Shown: positions 21,723 to 30,569 of the stretch, one piece after another
How positions within the stretch are numbered: position 1 is the first letter of the stretch
Layout of the letters: the number at the start of each line of letters is the position of its first letter
Position numbers and translations under genes: made by a program
The notes under the pieces: generated by a model
What the model saw: only the letters and a program-made list of their open reading frames with translations
The model's database searches: none
What the model was told of the DNA's origin: nothing
NCBI GenBank assembly: GCA_021464525.1
Contig: JADRCO010000573.1
Coordinates: forward strand, 1 to 30,569
DNA: 30,569 bases
Direction: 5' to 3'
From: Rhizophagus sp. LPA8_4_AMF
Lineage: Eukaryota; Glomeromycota; Glomeromycetes; Glomerales; Glomeraceae

Positions 21723-22228
21723 TGGGTTGTAAATTAACTGTATCACCAGTTTTACATTATTGAATTAGACACGAACTTAGTAATAAAGTCTATAATGACT
21801 ATTTTGATATTACCATACTTCAAAGACGCGTCATATATTTACAAAGTGCTTATAAATATTAATAATGAATAATAATTAAAAAGTAACAATACTTAATAAC
21901 ATTTAATACTGAGTCATGATATATTATATTATAGTATTCCTAAATAAAAAAATAGAAAAAGAAATTCCATCGCAATGAATATAAATACGGACGACATACT
22001 TTGATAATCTGAGTTCTAGGCCAATAGGAGTTTTAATTAAAGCTGCAAGATTACCATGTAAAGTATTAATCTTCTAAATTACTAAATTAAGCAATAAATC
22101 GCTTTGACTATCAGTACTACAATACGTGAGAGAAAAATCGCAAAATCCTCTCTCTCATATCACACGAACCAACGAAAAACCAACTATACCAAACTATCGA
22201 GGCTTACCTAATTTTTAGTATTTAAAGT
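21723..22228. other. Intergenic region between ZPR1 and the FYR/U-box gene
   Basis: About 500 bp holding the ZPR1 3' region and the promoter of the next gene. TACGTGAGAGAAA and TCCTCTCTCTCATA at about 22122-22160 give a weak CT/GA-rich inverted pair. No coding sequence was seen. Confidence 0.4.
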
Positions 22229-23981
22229 ATGAAAATAAAACGTGTATTGCGCACAACTAAAGCACGTCGTAATCAAATATCTTCTGCGCCACCAGCCCCA
22301 CAGCAGCAGCAACAGCAGCAACAGCAAGAGAGTGTTATTTTACCACAGTTTCTTGATGGGCCTGACGTTACCGAAGAGCAAAAGCAACTTATTTTAAAGC
22401 GTGTTCTTGAAGTTAGATCAAAGTACAACGCATTTGTGGAAAAAGACGTTTGTCAAAAGGTATAAGTAACAAAAACGCGTATTATATAATCATTTAATAT
22501 AATACAAGTAAATATGTATTTATACATATTAATAATGATCGTTTTAAGGTCAAAACAATTTTATTCGCTTCGGATTTGACAGAAGATGAAGCGCGATTGG
22601 CTCTATCTATTTGTAACGATAATGAACAAGATGTACTTAACAGACTTTCAGGAAAGGGTGCACAAAAATTTCGTAATATGTTAAAACCAGCATCTCAAAA
22701 TGCTGTGGAATGTATTGAAAGCGGCTCCGAAGATGAAAATTTGGATCCTGTAGATCCGCTCGAAAGCATCACTTTCCCCTATCGTCTTCCATCTACACCA
22801 ACCACTATTATCAGTCTTGGTAGTTATCACAAGTCGACGGCTGCTTGGTGGTCAAATCCAGGATCGTTATATCATCACCCAATTCCAATTAATTATAAAG
22901 CCATGCGTGTCGAAAAAAATAGGTCCTTCATTATGTCAATCGATGAAGATCCAGAAACCGGGAATCCACGTTTCATTGTAACAGATCAAACAACTAATGC
23001 TACTTTTGTAGGAAATACTCCCACAAAACCATGGACAACGATTTGCATTTCTTACAAGGGTTCAAGAAGTACGTCATAATATTTTCTTGAAGCACGTGAC
23101 GTATTTAACATTAAGACTAATGCAAAAATTTCATTTAAAAGCGACGCGTATTTCAGGGCCATTGTATTTTGGATTCTCTGATCCTACTTTACAGCGATTA
23201 TTAACAAAGATGGTTCAAGAAAGTGACATAAATGAATACTATTATCGATTTGTTGGAGACGGGGAATCATTTTGTGCAGATAAAGACTGGAAAGATGAAG
23301 AAAGGCAACTATTATTATCAGAGATTAGTCGACGTTGTGATAGTATTTCTGCTGGTGATAATATGGAAGAAGCTGAAAATTTTCCATTTGGGCTAGTCTC
23401 ACGTAATATTACAAATAGAACAGGATTTCAATGTCAATTTGAATACAATAGATTAGTTATGATTGGTCAAATTTCTGAATTTGATGGTTGTCCGGTGCAA
23501 CCATTGCGTGTAAATTACGATAAGCTTGTTAAGTCTTTAGCTTCTAATGGCCAAATGAAACGTGCAAGGAAATTTTCGGGACAAAATCAGGTTGATTCCT
23601 GGGTTAAAAAACCCATTAGCGGTCCTAATCCATGGAATCCGTTACCGGATATGAAAGATGCAATTACTTTGGAACCAATGAACGAACCGGCTATTTCTCC
23701 TGATGGGTAAGTGTTATACCCAACTAACATGTTAACGGATATTAACTAACAAAATTCTTTTGAACAGGTATGTGTGTGACTATCAGACATGGACCAGAAT
23801 TCTAAGATCGCCCGAGTCAAAAGATACATGCCCGTAAGTTTTTTTTATTTCTTTTACCTGATGTAAGTTTATTAATTTATCATTTAATAGGTTCACCAAG
23901 AAATCATTATCTCGTCGTCAATTGGTCAAATTAACATTCGATAATATTGCCGAATATGTGGATAAAATACGTGAATCTTGA
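22229..23981 (+). CDS. UBA-like / FYRN-FYRC / U-box protein, putative E3 ubiquitin ligase (485 aa, 5 exons)
   Basis: Exons: 22229-22459, 22549-23068, 23157-23706, 23768-23833 and 23891-23981, sum 486 codons with consistent phases. The N-terminus is basic with nine glutamines (residues 25-33). Residues about 84-110 (SDLTEDEARLALSICNDNEQ followed by DVLNRL) resemble a UBA/CUE helix bundle. Residues about 150-275 (FPYRLPSTPTTIISLGSYH, INYKAMRVEKNRSFIMSI, RPLYFGFSDP) look like a FYRN-FYRC region, known from chromatin proteins such as TBRG1 and MLL. The last 70 residues form a U-box: DAITLEPMNEPAISPDGYVC, DYQTWTRIL, CPFTKKSLSRRQLVKLTFDN. A U-box recruits E2 enzymes, so a chromatin-linked E3 ligase is a reasonable inference. 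An alternative donor at 23060 (GTTCAA) would shorten exon 2 by three codons. Domain calls are from motif reading only. Confidence 0.75.
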
Positions 23982-24318
23982 GACAAATCTAAGGGTGAAT
24001 ATTAACAATAGTGTGTGTATATATATATAAATACATTTATTCTCTCGTCAATGTATCGTTTTACATAGTTTGTAGATATATATAATAAAATAGAGAGAAT
24101 AATGTATGAATTATTATTATTACTATGACATTAATACATATTTGGAAGAATAAAGGATAAAGAATATAATTAAATTTCAAGATTTACTAAATATTATTTG
24201 CTGCAACCAGTAATTATGGATAATTTTTAGCGTATAATTTTATTATTTTAGATCATCGTCACAATGAATTAAAAAAAAAAATGATTTTTTATCACTGCTT
24301 CTCTTATATACTTTTTAT

Positions 24319-25626
<1,308 letters not shown>

Positions 25627-27903
25627 ATGGAATTTTGCCAAGCAAATTGGTATTTTAATAAAACAGACTTCTTATCACATTCACCATCACGCTACGACGG
25701 TATATCCGTTGCGGACGAAAAAAAACTACGAAGCAAAGGGATCAAATATATTGTACAAGTTTGCGTCAGCATAAAACTGTATCCTAAATTATTATGAGAT
25801 AGTTCTGTTGCTTATTCAACTACGCGAATAAATATTTTCTATTATTATATATTCTTAACTTTATTTGAATTATTAATTTCAGTCCCCAGATCGTAATCGC
25901 ATCGGCTTCAGTATATTTTCACAGATTTTTTATGCGCAAAAGTTTTAGAGAGTTCCACCCCTACGTAAGATAATCTATTCGCATTATTATTAGAAATTAT
26001 CAGAGTATATATCATTATGATGTATTAAAAATACATATTGATTGATTATACTAATTTTTGTCTCAAATAGGATGTTGGAGGTGCTTGCGTGCTTCTCGCT
26101 GTAAAAGTAGAAGAGCCTAAACCTAGGCGAACCCTTGGTGACGTTTCATCTGCATGCGCTCGTATAGCGCGCAGAGATAAAAGCCTGGACGATAAAAAAG
26201 TCAGTAATATATTTATATCTGGAGGAAAACGCATAACAAACACGTTTTGATAATATTAAAGAAAAAGATCATGAAAAAAAATTATTTTTAATTTGTATTA
26301 ATGAAACTAATGTATCTAATGTATAATTTTATTATAGGAAATTGAAATGTGGATTGACACTTTAAAACATCTGGAACCATTAATTGCAGCAATACTTTGC
26401 TTCGATTTACAAGTCGATCATCCATACTTACCCTTATTAAAATATACAAAAGAGTTAAAAGGTATGAGTTGAGTTTTATAAATTGATTAATAATTTTCGT
26501 AATCTATTTACTAACAAGTTGTTTTTTCCTTTAGGATATAGTAAAGAAGTTTTAAGGGATCTGGCTTCTGCAGCATGGGCAATTATAAATCACAGGTAAA
26601 AATAATATTGTACCTTATTATTAAAAATTACGTACATACTAAGTTATAATTTTTTATATAGTCATCGAACACCGATTTGTTTGTTTTATCAACCAACAAC
26701 AATAGCCAGCGCAGCTGTATTTATCGCGTCCAAAGTGGGAGATGTATCGTTGAATGACGACGCAACGAAAGGAACAGTCTGGTGGAATGTCATGCAAAGC
26801 AATATTTACGAGACAACAAGTAATTAATAGACTGTCTATTAAGTAGCCAAATTAATTGATGTTTAAATCTAATATTAATAATTTTGTTTGATTGCTCAAT
26901 ATTTTTCCCAGAATGCATCGATGACATTTTTGATATGTACACGACAACATGCCCTAAATTAGTAAGGAAAAAAGCAAGTACTATAATATCCAGTTTTGTT
27001 TTATATCAAGTGCATCTGTTTTTTTAAAATTGTTAATTATCTCATTTTTTTACGTAGAGCACGAGTTCTGAAGAGACAAAAATAAATCCTCTTGCAAATG
27101 CAACGATTGTCATGAACTCGTGTGAAACTAACAAAGCTCTTATGTCAGGATCAACAACTCCAATTACTAATCCTATATTCCATGAATATGAATATATTAA
27201 TATCGATCAAATCTGCGAACCTCCGATAGAAAACCCATCACCATCAAGTCATACCATAGACAATGATGAGGACGAAATTGAATTAGAAAATGGAGATGAT
27301 ACAGTAATTGAAGTAGAATGTGAGGGGGCAGCGCATTACTTTAATTCAGTATCAAATGAAGAGGGGGAGTATTTACAGGATGGACAATATGGTGATAAAG
27401 ATTCACAATACGGTGGATATGAAGAAGACGACGAAGATATGGAGTTTTCAGATGGATCACAGTTCACAGATTCGCAACATACTGTGCCGTCAGAGGAAGG
27501 AGAGGAATATCCTGAATCACAGTATGAGGATGATGGCGTAGAATCGCAACGCTATGAATCACAAAATGAAGATGGCGCACTTACACAGAACGATGAATCA
27601 CAATATGAAGATGGTATATATTCACAGCATAATGGATCACGAAGTGAAGATGGTGCATATTCACGGCATGGAAGATCACATTATGAAAACGGCACAAATT
27701 CACATGATAGATTATATGTAAATTCACAAGATGAAGAGCAAGGCGAAATAAACACACAAAACGGCAACGGATTTTATAATAATAATGTACAATCAACTAA
27801 TCATCAAGGTGAAGATGATGATGTTAGTACTATAGGAGATGAGTTAGAAGAGAATGTCGCTGATGATGTAGAAATGCATGACGTAAACGGGATCGCCAAT
27901 TAA
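25627..27903 (+). CDS. Transcriptional cyclin (cyclin K/T, Pch1-like) with long acidic repeat tail (533 aa, 8 exons)
   Basis: Exons: 25627-25778, 25883-25964, 26071-26199, 26338-26461, 26535-26595, 26662-26819, 26912-26961 and 27058-27903, sum 534 codons with consistent phases. The start WYFNKTDFLSHSPSRYDGIS, then KGIKYIVQV, LPQIVIASASVYFHRFFMRK, SFREFHPY, GACVLLAVKVEEPKPR and the second fold with CFDLQVDHPYLPLLKY and TIASAAVFIASKVG are the marks of cyclins that pair with CDK9/CDK12-type kinases acting on the RNA polymerase II tail. The cyclin part ends near residue 250. Exon 8 encodes about 280 residues of disordered acidic sequence with degenerate repeats built on SQYEDG, SRSEDG and SHYENG (about residues 405-495). 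Whether the partner is a P-TEFb or a CDK12-type kinase cannot be decided. Confidence 0.85.
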
Positions 27904-28740
27904 TACATTTCTTTATATTTTTTTTTCTTTTTGGCAAACCAAAAGTAAAAACATATATACAGTATTAGATTGCATCTTACTGATATATTAAAAGTATATA
28001 GTAATTCTTTAGCATTTTAGTTTAGCATGATAACCGCGACTATTATATCTCATAATATTGATAGCAATTTTTTGCTTTTTAATATGAAAACATGTAAAAT
28101 AAAAAGAACATCACACAAGAAAAAAAATCTTGCCGACGATCGAATCAAGAAGTTCATCAGTTCGTAATAAGAAAATGAGAATTTGAAATCTACATTTTGA
28201 GTCACTATCCCTTAGTCACATGAATACTAGATATGCAGTGATGATAATTTTTAGAAATTAAATGTGTTATATATACTATTAATTTTTCTTTATAAGGCTT
28301 CTTGAATTTTCTATTTATATGAAAGAGGTGTAAAAAACATATTATTAATTCCAACTGGAATTAAAGTATCATTATTCATTTCTAAAACTTTTCAAAATTA
28401 TGTTTAACAAAACCAAAAAAAAAAGGATAAAAAGATTGGATATTAATAGTTTAAATTGATAATTTATAGTTAAATGGTTTTCTTTATAAAGAAACTCTAT
28501 ATAATTGTCCATATAATACATAATCATTAAGTTTTGTGAATTCCTTATCAAAAACCATGAATTTTATAACATGAAAATATGAGTACAGAACTTTTAAAAA
28601 TTAAAAGATTATTTTAAGATAAAATAGTCAATTATTTAAATAAGAATATTTTATTAAATAATATATATATTATGAATTATTAGAATCATAAATTTTTCTT
28701 TTTATTTTATCATATAAATTTATTTTAAGATAAAATCTTA
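27904..28740. other. AT-rich 3' flank of the cyclin gene
   Basis: No gene was seen. AT-rich sequence with scattered short repeats. The first 150 bp would hold the cyclin polyadenylation region. Confidence 0.4.
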
Positions 28741-28802
28741 CCCCGGAGGGGGGGTATTGAAGCTTGACTAGGAATTATGTAATTCCGCCCACCCCCCTCT
28801 GG
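28741..28802. mobile_element. 62-bp GC-rich palindromic element flanked by TTA
   Basis: A GC island in an AT desert. The ends CCGGAGGGGGGGT (28743-28755) and ACCCCCCTCTGG (28791-28802) are inverted copies with about one mismatch, and the middle holds a second palindrome GGAATTA-TG-TAATTCC (28771-28786). TTA stands directly on both sides (28738-28740 and 28803-28805), which would fit a 3-bp TWA duplication of PIF/Harbinger type. A structured RNA or protein-binding palindrome is the alternative. Confidence 0.4.
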
Positions 28803-30569
28803 TTAAATGTAGTTATTTTCTTAAGTATAATATAATATAAAATACAATTATATTAATTTTTTTAAAAACACTAGATTTGTTTGAAGTATAGAGCATATAT
28901 AGTTAGATAATTTGTTTAAAAATTTAAATTCTAAATATTCTAATATTTACAAAAAAACTTTATATTCTCCTAAAACCCTTTAATTTACCAAAAATGTTAA
29001 ATTATTTTGACAGTTAAAAATTTAAAATTACAACTTTATTAATAATATTAATGCAATTGATTGATTATAATTATTATAAAAAAAAGAAATGGTATCTGTG
29101 AATATTAAAAAAAAAACAAAGTTCAAAGAAAAATGGAAAAATCATTAATTATTAATAATAAACTTAATAATTACCAATAATCTTAAACTTTAGATAAAAA
29201 AAACTTAAAAACTATATATAATAAATTAATTTATAACTCAAAAAAAAGCTGTATTAATATAAGTTTTAGTAAGAAATCTTGGATAATAGTTAGTAAAAAA
29301 TGCAAAATATATAGAATTCTAAAAAATATATATGGAAAAATAAAGTCCAATTAAAAAAATTTATTATAAACTTTAAAGCATTTCTTTAAAATTAGAAATA
29401 TAATAATATTCGTTCAATATTAACAACAAATTAATTAGTTTCATCAAAGTGTCTAATAGTTTGTCATACATTATGATTTATAGTAGTTATAAAGATGGAT
29501 TTCTGAAAATAAAAAAAAAAGTTATGTCAAAATTTTTAATCACATTACAAAAAAAAAGATGAAAAAACTGGCTTGTACAATGAACAAACTAGAAATAACC
29601 ATCTTTGAATACAAATATGCGGCTTTTTTGTTACTCTAATATAGAAATTACTTAGAATTAATAAAAGATTTAATCTCTAATGCCTTCTTCAATAACTTAC
29701 AAAAACTTATTTCCAGAAAAGCAGTAAGTATAATCATCCAAAAAATTATTAAAATATTCCATAAGGGTTTTAAAGAACACATATGGAAATCCAGATATGA
29801 AAAATTAATCATAATTGAACAACAAGCATCATATTACCAAAATGATAAAAATAACTTACCAACGACTTTTTACAGTATCTATTAATATAACTACAACTAC
29901 AATAATCTCACAAGTGAGACATTATAAGGATAAATGTGATAACAAAGATCTCTTGATAATATATATAGAGCATTATAAAACTTATTTTACTAATTTTCTT
30001 ACCAAAGGCATTAAACGAATGTAAAAATCTGTAAAAATACACAAGGATTCTTATACAGTTAATATAGATAAAATTAATAATTGTTTATAGTATAACAGGT
30101 CTCTTAGCCATTTTTCATAGACTGCAAGAATGGTCTTATATGGAATCCAATAGATAACAGATAATTTACAAATTTCTTATATTTTTATAGTATAGTTTTT
30201 ATTTTTACTTTATGTTCTAAATTACTATTTTCTATATTAACAAATTTGTAAATATACTGTGAAATTAAAAAAAAAAAAGAATTATAATATTAGCTATTTT
30301 TTTTTTAAAAAAAAAAATTATTAAAATCCTATATATGGGCGGGTTTGGTTCATTCACAATATCACATGTTATTGCTAAGCCACCCTAATTAAAAATCGTT
30401 CAAAATAATCCACCACTATGGTAAAATAAAGATAAAAAGTGTTGAAGAAGCAAATTTTAGCTTCTTTTAATGTTTATCTCCAAAAATATCTTTGTACATA
30501 GGAAACTATAGAAGAAAAAAAAGAAGTTAGAACAAAATTTTTTTAAGAAAAAAATGACCGAAAAGAAAG
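28803..30569. other. AT-rich repeat desert with LINE debris
   Basis: Apart from the LINE-like fragment at 29641-29887, nothing coding is visible. A GC-richer patch at 30339-30387 (GGGCGGGTTTGGTTCATTC ... GCTAAGCCACCC) stands out and has weakly complementary ends. A small inverted pair GAAGC/GCTTC with flanking A/T lies at about 30447-30466. Confidence 0.4.
29641..29887 (+). pseudogene. Decayed C-terminal end of a LINE-like reverse transcriptase polyprotein
   Basis: An open frame without a start codon begins after a stop and runs to TAA at 29885-29887. It reads RNYLELIKDLISNAFFNNLQ, then KLISRKAVSII, FKEHIWKSRYEKLIIIEQQ and NDKNNLPTTFYSIY. The IWKSRYEKLIIIEQ block resembles the tail (W..RC..I...E) that follows the RNase H part of LINE polyproteins I know from Rhizophagus. 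No reverse transcriptase domain is preserved upstream. The call rests on a short resemblance only. Confidence 0.3.

Noticed and set aside
27581-27796. Minus-strand 71-aa open frame
   Set aside because: It is antisense to the repeated cyclin tail; the repeat composition explains the lack of stops.
28743-28755. G-quadruplex from the G7 run
   Set aside because: Only one long G run is present on the strand nearby; a four-run quadruplex is not possible, and the palindromic pairing explains it better.

Overview
The window looks like nuclear DNA of a very AT-rich fungus, most likely an arbuscular mycorrhizal fungus of the Rhizophagus type (Glomeromycotina). I infer this from short, dense introns (mostly 57-138 nt) with GTAAGT-like donors, conserved fungal housekeeping genes, and relics of a Crinkler-like gene, a FAR1-type ORF and an integrase with a Cys-rich tail, families I know as expanded in that group. 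The species is inferred, not proven.

Region by region: 1-2.2 kb is a decayed Crinkler-like P-loop NTPase on the minus strand. 2.2-5.2 kb is AT-rich, with a palindromic repeat and small genes I cannot name. 5.2-9.1 kb (minus) is a nine-exon gene for an RRN6/TAF1C-type RNA polymerase I initiation factor. Its last intron, about 734 nt against 59-92 nt for the other seven, holds a complete FAR1-domain ORF on the same strand. 9.3-11.3 kb (minus) is ALG1, the first mannosyltransferase of N-glycan assembly, in eight exons. 12.0-12.5 kb (minus) is a small bZIP factor with a perfect CRE upstream. 12.6-19.8 kb has no intact gene and is a graveyard of small DNA transposons (a hAT-type MITE with an 8-bp duplication, a foldback element with a 9-bp duplication, two mariner/pogo-like remnants) and a broken integrase gene, into which one of the DNA elements has inserted.

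19.9-21.7 kb (plus) is ZPR1 in six exons. 22.2-24.0 kb (plus) is a five-exon gene joining a UBA-like segment, a FYRN/FYRC region and a C-terminal U-box. 24.3-25.15 kb (minus) is the ubiquitin-ribosomal protein eS31 (S27a) fusion in five exons, with two unusual residues in the ubiquitin part. It is divergent from 25.6-27.9 kb (plus), an eight-exon transcriptional cyclin with a long acidic, repeated tail. 27.9-30.6 kb is AT-rich, with a GC-rich 62-bp palindromic element and a decayed LINE-like C-terminus.

I set exon junctions by hand from GT-AG sites. In the six multi-exon housekeeping genes the exon lengths sum to whole codons and the phases agree, which supports the models. Several genes share a growth theme (Pol I transcription, ribosomal protein and ubiquitin supply, ZPR1/eEF1A, N-glycosylation), but there is no operon and the clustering may be chance. 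No rRNA, tRNA or CRISPR was seen.
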